64,000 bases of DNA, taken from positions 169,383 through 233,382 of the forward strand of contig QLIY01000108.1 in NCBI GenBank assembly GCA_003260075.1, read 5' to 3'. The stretch is from Phallusia mammillata. Its lineage: Eukaryota; Chordata; Ascidiacea; Phlebobranchia; Ascidiidae. The stretch's first letter is position 1. Every line of letters starts with the position of its first letter. The notes below the pieces were generated by a model that searched no databases, was not told the origin of the DNA, and saw nothing but the letters and a program-made list of their open reading frames with translations. The translations under genes and the position numbers were made by a program. Of this stretch, positions 24,187 to 37,142 are shown piece after piece.

Positions 24187-25402
24187 CCAATGTCAGTATA
24201 TGAGCTTTAACCACCATCAAGTTTTCCGGAAGGGAAGCAATTAAAAATCACCAAGTTTGTTAAGTGGGGCGAAGTTACAGAAAAAAAATGTTCGTCTGCA
24301 GATTCTTATATTAATTTGATTTTAAAGCGGGGGCACGGAGGGTGAATAGTAAGGTTTTTTTATCACGACATTGAGTGGTGGGAAGGGCAGTACGATTTGA
24401 AAGTGATTTATATGTAGGGGACACTTTTCCAGTTTCGAATTAATAAACAAACCTCCACAATTGCAAAATTAGAAAGTGATTACAGAATATTACAAACAAA
24501 GCATTCTTGAGGGTTAACTTTCGTTTTCTCCACAACATTAAAATTCCTCAAATGCTGTGGGCCGTAATTAAGCAACATTACCTACGCTGCATACCTACAA
24601 AACGGAAATTTTGAAAAATTCCGGCGTTAGTCAATATATTCTTGCTCTAAATGTAAATGAGCGAACAAACAAGAAACCTGGCGTTTAGGAGATTATTAAC
24701 CACATATAAGTGCTTTGCTGCTAAACATAACCACTTAACCTTAAATCACCAAATTTAAAACGATTTACAAAGACACACAAACAGTTTTGTATTAAATTCA
24801 TTCCGTAGCAAATGAATTAACATTTTTTGTGCCTATTTGATGTTTGAACAAAACTATAATTTTGGAGCAGTTTTGGACGTCATTTATAAAAACAAAATAA
24901 CGTTAATAGAAAGTAATGGTATTAAACTTATTGTTTTTCCAAGTTTTTAGATCAAAGCATGATTTAACAATCGTATAATTTCGTCGATATTCTAACATTT
25001 TTATAGTAAACACATTCTCTATCGTATTACATTTTTTACATTAAGTGAACGTTAAGGGCTTGATGAAAGCAACATAAAGGCCGCGGGTTTAGACAAACAA
25101 GAAAGTGGATTTATTTATGTTTTTCGTTTGCCAAACAAGCAATTAATGTTTACGCAAACGATTAGCGCTAGCGCGTGGGCGGTTATGAGGTATACTAAAA
25201 ACTTTTACTGCAAACATTAAAATCAGTCAACACGTAATATGTATCGATTTTTTTTTTTTTGCATCATCTTTTTGGCCCAAAACACCGAAAGCACAAATTT
25301 TTGAATGGAACACGGAAAATAACCATGACATGTTACCCAATTTAAATGCGTTTTAATAACAATTCGTTTTCGCTTTGAAACAGTTGCGTTGGCGAAGATG
25401 GG

Positions 25403-25410
25403 TATAAAAG
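25403..25410 (+). promoter_or_regulatory. TATA box of knot gene 2
   Basis: TATAAAAG, 102 bp before the start codon at 25505. Confidence 0.65.
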
Positions 25411-25504
25411 CAAGCGATGAAATTGTGATGGCATATCATTTGCTACTACTGGACGTTAATTGTAAAACAATACATCTTCTAAAGTCGACCACAAGGCTTC
25501 AAAA

Positions 25505-27069
25505 ATGGAGGTAAGACTTTGTAGCTAATATTGTGGCTTTTGAAGTTAGGCTTAATCGAAATTGTATCACTTGGGATAAATTTTATCAAAAAAAATCAAC
25601 TCGGGATCAAACTTATAAACATAAAACATATGCTTGGCGCTTATGAAAAAGAAAAACATTTATTATGCAGTATCATGTCACTCGCATATTTTTGTTGGCC
25701 TAAAGTAAAAAAGGTTTTGATTTCATCGCCAAGTTCTGTTAAGCAGATGTAACAAGCTAGTATAACATAGACATAAAATAATTTCTAAGAAAGTTCGCAA
25801 ACTTACTGACATTTCGTTAAATATTGATTTTCGATTTTATTTTTCAGCTGGTTAAAAAATAGTCACCATAGTTTTAAGTAAGCGTGGAAATTTGGACTTT
25901 CCCGACTCTTTTTACTGACTGAAATTACAAACAACCGATTTGTTCGCAGATTTCAATGCAAGTTCTTGTACTCGCCGTTCTAGTGTCCGCACTCGCATCC
26001 ACTTGCTGCGCAGCAAAAAAGAAAACGTGAGTAAATGTTCAATTTTTCTGAACAAAATAAAAGCTGTAAAGAGCCTCCTAAATATATGTTCTGATTTCAA
26101 ACATAGCAAAACGTTTAAACATTGCAAAACAAGTGCTTTGTGTAGTCTACGGCGTAGACTCTGCGCAGTTTAAGAATCAGTCTACCAAAAGAAATAACAT
26201 CCAAAAGAAAAAAAATGGAATTGGAAACCTTTTATTGAATAATTATGGTTTCGAAATTGGTCTAATTCTCAACCACAAACACCAGCATTTTTCTGACACG
26301 AAGATGCGTTGACAACAAATCCTGGTCTAACAAACAACCATGTTGTATAGCGATGCACTGGAAAAATACTGCAACTGCATAGAAGTGGGAAAGATGACTA
26401 TGCAAAGTGTCGCACCATCGCAGGAAGTTTTCTGTACATGCAGGGATTTGACAACCTACTCTTTCTCAGGAGTAAAGTGCAGCGAACAGTGCCAACTCCC
26501 TTCAAAGTGTGGACGCAAGAATATAAGAAGGTAGTTATGTAAAATAAACACGAAATTGAATAGTGCGAACTTCGTACTGTTTCAAAAGTTTACTTTTGTT
26601 CAAACACCACAAATGTCAATGAAAAATACAACAACTCAAAAAGACATAAAATATGGCATACTTTGTTCAAACGTTTCGTTTAAATGCGCATACTATCTTC
26701 AGCGATATTAAATGAAATGCTCATACTATCTTCAGCGATACAGGGCTACTTCGGTCAAATCCGTTTAAATTGCTCATTGCGCTTCTGAACAAGTCATTGT
26801 ATATTGAGCATTTTGTGGGTATAATAATGTTGTGAGCAACCCTTTGTCGAATAGTTTGTTTATTTTTTGTTTATCAAATTTCTAGATACAAAGTGGAAAC
26901 GCAGTATTACATTTTCCAATCGTTTCACAAAGACACCAACGAGTCTGTCGATGTTAAAGTGCCGATCGCTTGCAACTGTGTGAAGAAGGGGAAAAGACAA
27001 GGTAAACAAGGCAAACGAACATCAAAAGGCTCAAAAGGCAAACGTTCCCGTTCCAAGAAGCAGTCGTAA
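25505..27069 (+). CDS. Secreted cystine-knot protein with lysine/arginine-rich tail (cluster gene 2)
   Basis: Four exons: 25505-25510 (Met-Glu), 25950-26026, 26351-26530 and 26886-27069; 148 aa, TAA stop. Residues 1-24 form a signal peptide (QVLVLAVLVSALAS). The mature domain has KYCNC, FCTC, VKC-x3-C, SKC and the final VPIACNCV, so it follows gene 1 closely (RDL/KDL, FSGVKC/FFGVEC, LP after the C-x3-C). Unlike its sisters, the knot exon is split by an extra phase-2 intron. A tail of about 32 residues is strongly basic, alternating K, R, G and S, and could bind heparan sulphate (inference). Structure suggests an IL-17-like ligand; no function has been shown. Poly(A) signal at 27260-27265. Confidence 0.82.
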
Positions 27070-27259
27070 GCACATGGAAATAAACGGTCGCCTATCATGT
27101 ACATAACGAGTATTTATTGATTTAAGTATTGTTGTTTTATACGCGTGTGTTTTTTGTTGTTACTGTTGTGTTGGCAATAGTGACTCATGATTTTTGGATG
27201 GTTACTTTTGTTTATTTGATATATGTTTTGATGCTGAACGATGTGTATTTTTTTTCTCC

Positions 27260-27265
27260 AATAAA
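27260..27265 (+). promoter_or_regulatory. Poly(A) signal of knot gene 2
   Basis: AATAAA 191 nt after the stop codon. Confidence 0.55.
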
Positions 27266-29233
27266 AAAATGCGTTAGGTGCATCAAAATGCATATGCGTT
27301 AGTGAACCTTAATGTTAGTTCTTTCGATAAAACAAAACATTTAGGCCATAAATAACTTGCATGTCAAGCTACAGTAAACATACATACAAAGAAGAGATGT
27401 TGAATGGCCGAAAAATATCGTTTTCATTATTTTGTAGATTTTTTACTATCTACACTACTTTGCAGCCAAAATCGGCAATCTGTCACTCAGGGTCGTCTAA
27501 TTGGTCCATAAAAGCAAAGACACCATAACCATGATTTCCAGTTTTTCGTATACTTTGGTCAAACATAGCAAGTTTTAATCCCCGATATGATAACGAAAGC
27601 GGTTGCTTATTGTGAGTAAGTTAGAAACTAAACAAGTAGAAACTAACGAAGAAAACCACAAAATCCAAGATACGCGACTTTCTCTGTGTAGAATAGTCAA
27701 ATGTAAACATTAGAGCGCAGGTGGAGTACCTAACCAGCGAATTACAAATGTCAACATTCTTCGTGTGTAAGAGGTGCGAACATGTGTCGGCATCGGCATT
27801 ATTGTTCGCAGTGTTTGGTTAGGGTAACTTACGTCACGTGACAAGCACATTACGGAGTGTTTTGCCCACGTGTTTACTGTATGCTGGATTGCACCCTGAC
27901 GTACACAGCAAAGCTACGGGTTTACCCTACTATACCAGGGGTACATTACCTGTGGCCATGATATGTGTCATCTATGTCGTGGCGGTCGTGAAATTGATAA
28001 AAACTCTTTTGCCGGGCAGTTGGTTGAAAAATACCGGTACGTATGTATTTTGTGAAACTGGACATAGATATTACCAGCCCAGTAACAATACGCGTCACAC
28101 TTTTATCTATTATGCACAAACCAGTAAATAAACAGGCAACAAACAACGTAACTGTGCAGATGGTGACGCCATAAACAGTTTCGAATGACTACCAATCGTC
28201 CCTTTTAATCAATGTATAAAGTTAAAAAATAGGTATCATAAGATGAGGTATCATAAGATACATCTTAATGTTTGTAATGCGACCATCATAGCGAAAAGCG
28301 TCCTTGCCGTATACTATACTATACCATGCGTACAGAAATATAAGTTGGTGAGACTATTTGAAATGAAATGTTATGTGAAATGTTACGAATCGGTTAACGC
28401 CTAGCGACAAAAAGTTGTTTACAATTTATTTAGCGGTAACATGGGTTATAGGAAAAGTACTTGTAATTTCCCCCACATAGTAAAATGTCACAATTAATGT
28501 AGTGAGTGACTCATTTCGATGTACATCATGGTGAATAATTTGGAACATTCTAACCACAAATCACACACACTTGCACCATGATTTGGCCGCACCAAACGAC
28601 TTAAATTGTAGATCCAACTTAAGAATGTTTTTAACATGCCCGAAACCTCAACTATTGATGAATGGGGCAAATTGCGACAATCGATGCACACAATTGTCAA
28701 GTCAAGTTTATTTGTGTTGCCCCTTCATGGCATTGTTACCGTTAAATGGTTCCGTAAAACCGAAAAAAAAACATGGATTAGCGAGTCAAGTGTCTTTTCA
28801 GCTTATGTGTGGTGGTAACCCCAAAATATTCATTGTATGAAATAGGGTATTGACGGTGCTTTGGACAAAAATAAAACAATATTACACTCAGCGCTGGCAC
28901 ATCCAACATTCTGGAAATGACTGCTGAGTCTAAGTTTTGCACAAAAAATACGTACAGTTTATGGGGTATCACATTGATTGATACTTGTATGGTTCGCCAA
29001 TTTGCCTTCAGGATTTCCTATTCTTGTAGCCAGGAAGGTTTTTTTGCACGTTTCCATTTCGTACATCTAAAACAGTATATTAAACTTGTAGGGTAAATCC
29101 AGACTTAGATCTGACAAGTTTCGTTACAGAAAAAATGGAACTTTTGAGGGAGGAACTGTTGTTTTGAAAGACTTAGAAGTGGTACCTGTTTCTGATCGTG
29201 TGTTTCAAAAGAGGGACTCCACCCAAATTTGAA

Positions 29234-29295
<62 letters not shown>
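29234..29295. other. 62-nt G run, probable gap placeholder
   Basis: Uninterrupted G. No flanking duplication is evident here, so a real unsequenced gap is likely. Confidence 0.65.
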
Positions 29296-29296
<1 letters not shown>

Positions 29297-29681
29297 TTTC
29301 GTTTCGATAAGAGGTGAAGGCATTTTGAAATACAAACTCATACTTTGTAAACCCTAACTATACGAGAATTCCACATTTATACCCATCTGACAAAATATTG
29401 TCCTTTTGTGACTGCAAAAAAACGCGCGACTAAAGTGCAGTAAATGCAAAAAAAGTCAACGTATTCTTAGTGTTTGAACACCGGGTGCTGTGTAAAGTTA
29501 TTTCGGTATTATGGGTGCATCCCCTGTCATATCACTTTCCGTGTCAGAAATCCTTGTCTAAGTCGCAACGCTACATGGAATAATGTTTATCTAAATACGC
29601 AATTAACATGTTATGACGTTAAGTATTTATTAGCTTAACCTAATTGCAACAAGTTAATAAAAATAGACTTACGTGCTTTTG

Positions 29682-29690
29682 TATATATAT
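29682..29690 (+). promoter_or_regulatory. TATA-like box of knot gene 3
   Basis: TATATATAT, 130 bp before the start codon at 29812. Confidence 0.45.
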
Positions 29691-29811
29691 GTAGGGGTGT
29701 TTTAAGCGGTTTATATCATTCGCAAGTTGTAAACGCAATTGGGAGCAAACAAAGACATCGGAAAGTATTAATTTTGCTGTTGGTAATTTGTTTAAATTGA
29801 GAAAACTAAAG

Positions 29812-31133
29812 ATGAAATTTTTGCCTATGGTAAGCCAGCAGTATATTGATGTTGCAAGGCATTTTGTGCGACTTTTGTATATTTTGTACGAGGTGTTGTA
29901 AGTCGAGTGAGGCTTTTCTTGCCGTTAGGTATTAGTTTGGGTTCAGGCCGGGCTTTAGTTAATCTAGCATTCGGGTCTGATTCAGGCTTGCATCAAAACT
30001 CTGCTTTGAATTAATAACTTATTTTCGGGTTCCAATATTTTAACTTGGAAAATTACGCCACTGCGTAAAAAATAACTAAAATAAAAAGGTGAATTATAGG
30101 TAACAAGTAAAGTATACTATTCGTTTAATGCTCAATTGAAAAAGAAGCCAGTACACAATTAGGTCCAATACTTATAACGAATCAAAGTGCCAGGGCAAAA
30201 TAATTGTATTTCCATTGTGATGCCGGTTTACGAAACATGTTTTTGCAACTTTGTTTTTGCAACAGATTACACTTCTGATCACGCTGCACACAGCAAGCGG
30301 ACAAACCAGTGAAATAGAGATTTTCCGTAAGGCGACAAAACACATGACATTACAAGAAAAGAGGTAGGTGCTAAACAACACAAGAAGTCTGCCCTCTGAA
30401 GCTAATTGCCTAACCGTTACCTATTACATGAATTTTAACCATTCTGGCTGCACGCTGATCGTATATGCTAGGGGTCACCAAATTTTTTTCACGGCGGGCC
30501 GGATAAAATGTAAAAGCCTAAAAAGACCCAACACATCGCCGTTCCAAACGTGTCCGCTAAGCGCTTTTGCAGGACCAACATTGTGTTTTTTTCGATTCGG
30601 ATTGTGCTATAGCAGCATACTGTAAAATAGTACAATTGTGTTAAAAAGTACATAATCCTCTCTACTAGCAAATCCGTCCAGCGGGCCGTAATTTTGATGA
30701 TCCCTGGTGTATGACAACCAAGAGACGAAGTTTAAAATTAAAATTATTAATATTTTTACACTTGGCAAAACGCCCAGTATTTTTACAAGCTGTTACTTCT
30801 TACAGTAATTTTAACAATTCTGGCTGTACGATAATCGGGCAAGTCAACCAAGAGACTGTGGGTCAAATTTCGTGGACCAATCTACTTGTATACTGCAAAG
30901 TCAACCATGAAACATACAACATCGTCATATGCAACAAGTGTCGATTTAAGAAAAGAAAATGTCAAGAAAAGTACCGCGCCTTTCCCATTTTTGTTTTGCA
31001 TCAAGTAGTAGGAGTCGATGGAGAAACAGTTGACATCAATCTTCCCGAGTGGTGCGTTTGTGAAACGCAAGACGAACACAGCCGGAGAATGTTTCGTGAA
31101 GGTCGAAAAATCAATCGTTCGCGCACAAATTGA
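29812..31133 (+). CDS. Secreted cystine-knot protein (cluster gene 3)
   Basis: Three exons: 29812-29829 (MKFLPM), 30266-30363 and 30806-31133, joined phase 0 and phase 2, giving 147 aa. The signal peptide (ITLLITLHTASGQ) is followed by a linker with ATKHMT that is shared with gene 4. The knot exon has seven cysteines: SGC, VYC, VICNKC, RKC and a terminal LPEWCVC, with W preceding the VYC strand. The C-x2-C spacing is one shorter than in the sisters. A short tail with REGRKINRSR is basic. Gene 4 is its nearest relative (WTNL.VYCKVN.ETY). The second intron contains a broken copy of the start of the knot exon interrupted by a MITE. IL-17-like by pattern. Confidence 0.82.
30404..30740 (+). pseudogene. 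Broken partial copy of the gene 3 knot exon
   Basis: TTTTAACCATTCTGGCTG at about 30433 matches the real exon start at 30809 (TTTTAACAATTCTGGCTG), and the preceding TTACCTATTACA resembles the real splice region. The match resumes after the MITE with ACAACCAAGAGAC. It lacks an AG acceptor at the equivalent position and the rest of the exon. Confidence 0.6.
30469..30706. mobile_element. hAT-like MITE inside the partial exon copy
   Basis: Ends TAGGGGTCACCAAA and TTTGATGATCCCTG with GC-rich subterminal GGCGGGCC/GCGGGCC. The flanking 8-mers GTATATGC and GTGTATGA agree at 6 of 8 positions. The exon-copy homology is split exactly at this insertion. Confidence 0.65.
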
Positions 31134-31231
31134 ATTTAAACTAAACTTGACACGATGTTTCTTTGACTATTCAGCCACTGTTTTATTTTGTGTTTGTTCT
31201 ATTTTCATGTTTTTTTTGTGAGCGTTGTAAC

Positions 31232-31352
31232 TAGTGATGCATCAAATCAACAACACATCAGACGAAAAGATCCATCAGAAGGGGAATTTGGGTTTGACCT
31301 GATTCCGAATAATTCGGCCTGAACCTTTTTAGACGGATTCGGTACATCACTA
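31232..31352. mobile_element. Short hAT-like MITE
   Basis: Ends TAGTGATGCATCAAA and GGTACATCACTA flanked by perfect 8-bp duplications GTTGTAAC (31224-31231 and 31353-31360). 121 bp, lying 98 bp downstream of the gene 3 stop. Confidence 0.8.
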
Positions 31353-31360
31353 GTTGTAAC

Positions 31361-33062
31361 CTATGTTTTGAAAGTTATTCTGTCAATATTTTTGCTGCTT
31401 TTCACGTTTTGTAACAAGTTCCATTATGTGCTGAACCGCTCTCCAAATATATTTTTTAAATTTTAGGAAAACTGTGTTCCCATATGTTTTTTAAAATGTG
31501 ATTACATATATGTATTGATATATTTTCAAATTTTATAGCACATACTTGCCATTTCCCCAAAAAATGGTCAACAAGATTAATTTATAAAAGTTGCTTAGCC
31601 ATTTACACATATAAAGTCGATACTTTTAAGGACAAAAGAAAAAGATTAGAAAACGTGCATTAAGCAGCGTGTCTGCGTTAGGGAGATTAAGGTATGTTTT
31701 CGCGAAAAAAACATCTTATTTTCTGGCTTGACTGGTTGTTGGCAATGACGCAATAACGAGTGACCTTTTGAAAGTTAATGTTACTCCGCTTGATCTAAAA
31801 CGTCACGGGTGTTTCCCAACGCTTATTCCTACCAAGACTTGCTGAAAGATTTAGGTTAGTAGCAACGGGCTAGGCTGGGATTTATCTTAAATAGACTTTC
31901 TTGTCAGTTAGGAGCACATCACACGACGCAAAAACCCACTGGATATACCCTAATCTGTTTCGACCTCCATTTACATACGAGTTACTTTTTTCCCAAAAAC
32001 AATCAGAAAAAATATACTTCTGTCCGAGGTTAATCCGAACTTAAAAAACGTAGAATTTGACATCAATTTTTTTTGGCTTGTTAACACAATACAACGATTT
32101 TTGCTTGTGGGAAAGAAATCAAATCAAACACGCACAGAGAAAAAATTCGGAAATATTTTTTGCACAATTCCGCAGTCGCCCTTTTTCTTAAGTGCTTTAA
32201 CTTGCACTTTAATGAAGATTAGAAATAGTAAAGTCGTGTTGGAATAAATTTTGGACAATAAAAACAAACAAATAAACGTTTCTGTTTTGAAAATCTTTTA
32301 TATTTTACGCTGTGTGCGAACAAGTTCACTTTAAAACCACAAGAACGTAAGGCAACCAATCTGGCAACTAATTTACATCAGAGCATTTAAATTTAAATAG
32401 ACGCAAATCAGTTTGAACATAGAAGAGCTCGAAACATCCCGGCTTTCGAATTTACGCAATAGGAAACTCGAACAAGAAACAATAGCATAAAGCGCAATCC
32501 AGGTGAATCTCTGTACGTCATTAAAGATCACAGCTGTGGGAAAAAGGCAAGAGCTATTTTCGTTCCTTGCGTAATAAGGGCTATGTAACGCTATACTTGT
32601 GTGTTCAGTTTGTACACAATTTCGATCAAGCTAGAATTTGTTTGCCCACAAAATGACCACTGTCTTTCCTTTATATTTGCCACTGTGTTTGTCTGGGTGT
32701 GTGGTGAATTTACCCTAAGGCAATTTATTCGCGTTTCCCATTGACCCGAAAACTCCAAAATTAGCGCAACATTTCACGCGGCTTGGCAGTGAGGAATGCG
32801 CGTTTTTCAGCACAGCGAGAGCCGATACCTCGTGGTACTTCCCCTATTTAGTATTCACTATAGCAGCGCACGACTGGAAACTTGAACAAATCTATGCTTG
32901 CTTTCAGTTCGAGGAGAAGTTTCGGATTTAGATTCGTTTCGGAAAAGCAGTATAAATATGCCTAATAAAAAACTTTGCAAATCATTTGTAAGAACAGCAA
33001 GCATTCGAACAAAGCGCCTGCGAAAGTCAATGTTAAAGGCTATTTCGAGAAAAACAACCGAG
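31361..33062. other. Intergenic between cluster genes 3 and 4
   Basis: No gene or repeat recognised apart from the TATA box at 32951. Confidence 0.5.
32951..32958 (+). promoter_or_regulatory. TATA box of knot gene 4
   Basis: TATAAATA, 112 bp before the start codon at 33063. The ATG overlapping its 3' end would lie upstream of any normal transcription start. Confidence 0.55.
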
Positions 33063-34015
33063 ATGAGATTTTTAGCAGTGGTAAGAAAATTTCTTTAGTT
33101 TTTATGACTGTAATGTGTTTGTTGTTCAACAAAGGTTTATTAAATGTGAATTCGCAAGTTTTTTCGAAGTATGATGTTGATTTTTGTTTTGAGCGTTATC
33201 ACGAGCAACGTTTTTTCAAAAAGCTATTTCAATTTACAGGCCACCATTTTTGCCTTTGCTGTGTATTTGGTGAGTGGACAAAGCAATGAAGAGAAACGAC
33301 TTTTTTCAGAGGCAACAAAACACATGACTTGTCAGGAAATTAAGTACGTATTGTTTTTGAATTTTGACATCAAGAAAAGATAATTCGGAGTTGATCTAAC
33401 CATTAGGTTTTGTACGCTCCTTATTACATTTGCTAAACTTTTAAAGCTATAAATGTATTACCCAATTCTGTCACTTATAATCTTAACACTACATAAATCG
33501 AAACTATGATCTCAATCGAACTATGATGCTGATCTCATAAAATTTCGTGAGACGGTTCTATAGAACTGGTGCGAACCGGCTGAAACGCACCACTGACTAT
33601 ACATAAAGGCCTAAAGGTGTAACCAATCGTTATTAAATCTGAAAAGAGACCAACAACTGATTCTTTGTTTAGAAACCTAAAAGACATGTGTTGCAAGTTC
33701 GAAAAACGTGACAAAGAAACGATTGGACCAGTAAAGTGGACTAATCTTTCCGTTTACTGTAAAGTCAATCGAGAAACATACACCTCCGTACTCTGTGACA
33801 AACGTTGTCGGTTTAAGTCACAAGACAAAGACTGTCGTGTGAAAAAATACCGAGCCTACCCACAGTTTTACCTCCGTTCAGTCACTGGACCCAGGGGCTA
33901 TGAAATCGATTTAAACCTACCACAATCATGCCTTTGCGAGACCAAACGCGAGCACAAGAACAGAATGTTGAAGGCTGGAAGAGTTACCAAGAAGAAGTGC
34001 AAAAAGCGAGTCTAA
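33063..34015 (+). CDS. Secreted cystine-knot protein (cluster gene 4)
   Basis: Three exons: 33063-33080 (MRFLAV), 33240-33343 and 33673-34015, with the same phases as its sisters; 154 aa. Signal peptide ATIFAFAVYLVSGQ, then a linker with ATKHMTCQE. The knot exon has an extra pair of adjacent cysteines (DMCC), then VYC, VLC-x3-C, KDC and LPQSCLC. The WTNLSVYCKVNRETY block is nearly identical to gene 3. The tail is basic (KKKCKKRV) with one further cysteine, leaving an odd number that could permit disulphide-linked dimers (inference). A poly(A) signal AATAAA at 34443 lies beyond a G-run junction, so the 3' UTR length is uncertain. Confidence 0.82.
33530..33596 (-). repeat. Fragment of the repeat seen at 63.4 kb
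   Basis: Read on the minus strand it matches 63416-63483 (CAGCCGGTTCG, TAGAACCGTCTCACGAAATT) at close to 90%. It lies in the second intron of gene 4. Confidence 0.65.
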
Positions 34016-34202
34016 CAACCTTCTGATGTGTGTTCCCATATTTGCTACTTTACCAATCTGCTCCTAAATTCTACTGTGTATTTTATATTTTTGATGCAAT
34101 AGTTGTCCGCTGCTATTTTTGCATACTTTTTTTGTACACTGGATTATATATTTAATGTTGGACATGTACGTTATCATTCCACTGGGCGTGTTGCTTTTTT
34201 GC

Positions 34203-34276
34203 GCATGTGGTATCTAAAACTGTAGTAGCAAATCAACCATGATAACTGTGGATTTTTATATTTTTAATTTTGTTGA

Positions 34277-34324
<48 letters not shown>

Positions 34325-34401
34325 TGTGGTATCGTAAACTGTAGTAGCAAATCAACCATGATAACTGTGGATTTTTATTTTTTTAATTTTGTTGAATTTT
34401 T
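34203..34401. repeat. Direct duplication across a 43-nt G run
   Basis: 34203-34279 and 34323-34401 are near-identical and flank G at 34280-34322. Another G run, 34573-34581, follows. Both lie downstream of gene 4. Confidence 0.8.
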
Positions 34402-37142
34402 CTACGTGTTCGTATTAAGAGTAACTTTAAATTATTTGTTTTAATAAACGTTTCATGTAAGCATACGTTGCTGTCTTCCGGGCAGATGCATTTTTCGAAA
34501 TGGTTTGTAAAAAGGGTTGCCCCGTGGCCATTTAGTATGGGGTAAATGTGATATATCACCCAACAAACTGGAGGGGGGGGGTTCTACATGTAAAAAATTA
34601 ACAGAAAGTAGTAACATTTGCAAGACGAAATGCCAAAAGCTATATTATGGAGCAAGGTTGTACTCGGTCCGCGGTTTAAAATAGTAGGACGATGGACAAC
34701 ACCCCCTGGTTTTTCTGTCAAAACTAAAGAAGCCAATTTGCGGGGGAAATGTTTTAAATTTAGGCAACTAATGTCAAGTAGACTATGCCAAGGACATGAC
34801 GAGCACTCATAGCCAAATAAGTCTTCCAAACTTACGTAAATACTACGGTGGTAATTTTGCTTAAAAAGTGTTTGAGTTTTGAAAGAAATAAGTATTTCAT
34901 GACCTATAGTGAGGCAGAAAAAAAACACTGAAGGTTGTTGTAACTGGGACAAAAGAGGGACATAAGCAAAATAAGAGCAGTTCTTAATAAAGAAAATTTG
35001 TTTATCTCAGACGCAGTCTATTGAAATAGAGAAAAAATCTCAGAAATAGGGACGGTATGGCAACCCTGGTTGTAGGTTTATGTAGTTGCACAACTATAGC
35101 TTTATTAATAAACGCTTTTAAGCAGTAGTTTTAGGAGACTAATATAGGTTAAAAAGATAGATACATGTATTCAAATTTCCCTTTTATTTACCCCCTTTTA
35201 AAATCCGACATGCTCAAAATAGGATTTTAAAATTCATTTACCCTTTCAAAATCCGACATGCTCAAAATAGAAAACTTGAAATCTATTAAACTATATTGAG
35301 ACGCAATGTTTACCAAAAGAGTTTTAACAAACATCCGCAATGATTTTATCAAATAGGAACAAAACGTTTTTTGACGTCATTGTGTTTTCTTTCTTTTTTT
35401 GAAAAAGCCTTTCTCACATTCAAACAGCAAATTTAAAACTTGGATTTTTTACAGCAAGTTTACATAGATGGGGTAGCCATCAAAGTTTGTTTTTTATTTG
35501 TTCCCTTAAAAGGTTTCTGCACATAAGTTCCACCACAAAATCGTTATCATAAGAGTTCCGTTTGTTGTTAGGAGAATAGAAGGGTAGATTTATAACTACA
35601 AAAATCCAAATCTTAACCAAATATTGACAATAAATGTTAATTGAGAAATTTCCAATTCTGAATGCAATAACTTTGATTGCCAAACAAATTAAGACAATAT
35701 CATGCTTAAACCTTATAGTAATTTACAAGATCCAACCATCGGAGAAACGACCCACTGTCAACTGGTACTTCCCTAAGTGACAATGTGGAATATACCCTTT
35801 GATAAGCCAGTAGCTTGCAGCTAAGTTACATTACGGAAGTTAGTGTAGTTGATATTACATATAGACTGTACAAAACTTTCCCTGTTTCAATTACATACAC
35901 AATGACGAAATGTTCCCATACGCAAAGAGCTTTAGTAGTGGCACTGAAGGGCCCTCAGCATGCCAATAAGGCCAACTAAAGGCAATATTTGGAAATGCTT
36001 CGGTTTCGGGTAGAAAACGAAACGAGAAAATTTCCAAATGGTCTAGGCTTTATGTAGGTTTGTTTAGATTAGAAAAAGAACCTTGCGTACTGATGGTAGT
36101 TACGCTTTTGTCTGCGGAGTTGATGAATGAAACACTATACAACAGAAGCGTGGCCCCTATATCAACTTACACCCAATTGAATGTAGAGGAGCGAAACATT
36201 CCCTCAAACGTTACCAACGACAGGACAGCCACTAGTTGAATCTTACTACTTAAAATTTAACTTAATGAAACTGAGAAGTTAACGACTAATATACCACAAC
36301 TTTTCCGAAACAAAGTTCTTATCAGACAGCTTGTCCGCGCAGACATAAAAAAATGTAATGCAACAGATTGGCTTTAAAGAGGAACTTGAAGAAGTTAATG
36401 TAATCAAGTGTATTTGTGTTAGCGTGGTGCACAACAAAAGCAACAACAAGACGCTAAGCAAATATTGCGCCAGAAAACAGGGAACCTATTTTCGGAAGCC
36501 ATCTGTTTATAATTAGAAAACGTTTCGGGGTCCTCTGTATCACGTTTCAATTCCACCATACAGTGTCCAATTCATTCATGGTGTAACTTATCAAAGGGCT
36601 CATTTAAATCAAACATTCACGCAACAACAAAAACGCAAGACTGAAGAAAGCCTTGGACCACCAATATTGCAGGGGAACTTACAGATCTTACTGCTCATAA
36701 AACTTATTTTGATTGTTCCCACTGGAGTTTACGTCAATTGAACTTCGTGTTACGTAATCGAGGCAGCTACATCGAGTTTCGGCAACTCAAAGTGGACGTG
36801 GAGGCAAAAAAGGCTACTTGGCATTTTGTACTCACTGACGCCAGGCAGTTGCTTGACGGCGTTCCACTGCGCGAGGTTGAGCAAACAAGGCAACGGGAAA
36901 GTCCCTTCGACCAATAGGTGATTATGCTAAGGGACAATTGGCAGAAAGACAGAACTATGGACGTTAAGGAACGTAGGTACAGAAAAAAAATGAGAAGCAA
37001 GCGAAAGTGAGAAAGCGACAATGTTCCGCAAAATTGCCTTTAAATTGAGCTGCAACGCTGCTCCTAAAGCATACTGTTTCTTAACAACTCAAGATACTGA
37101 CCAACAAAATTAAGGAGAACAGCAAAACCGAAGCAATACGTG
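34402..37142. other. Intergenic between cluster genes 4 and 5
   Basis: No gene recognised. A 47-bp direct repeat with AAATCCGACATGCTCAAAA lies at about 35180-35272. TTTAAAT at 37039, about 104 bp before the gene 5 ATG, sits where the sisters have a TATA box. Confidence 0.45.

Larger units (their letters stand above)
21801..25504. other. Intergenic between cluster genes 1 and 2
   Basis: AT-rich. It holds the MITE at 23953-24186. No other gene or repeat recognised. Confidence 0.5.
27070..29811. other. Intergenic between cluster genes 2 and 3
   Basis: No intact gene. A 62-nt G run at 29234-29295 is a probable gap placeholder. A weak knot-like cysteine pattern at 28600-28720 may be a relic (see rejected list). 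Confidence 0.45.

Noticed and set aside
25850-25949. Alternative second exon of knot gene 2 at the TTTTTCAG acceptor near 25848
   Set aside because: It reaches an in-frame TAG after four codons. The acceptor at 25948-25949 keeps the signal peptide in frame.
27838-28131. 97-aa ORF
   Set aside because: No family resemblance, no splice context, and a comparable ORF in antisense.
28571-28720. Possible sixth knot gene
   Set aside because: One frame shows a cysteine pattern (TC..C-x3-C) faintly like genes 1 and 2, but there is no signal-peptide exon, no terminal P-x2-C-x-C and no splice sites in phase. At best a relic.
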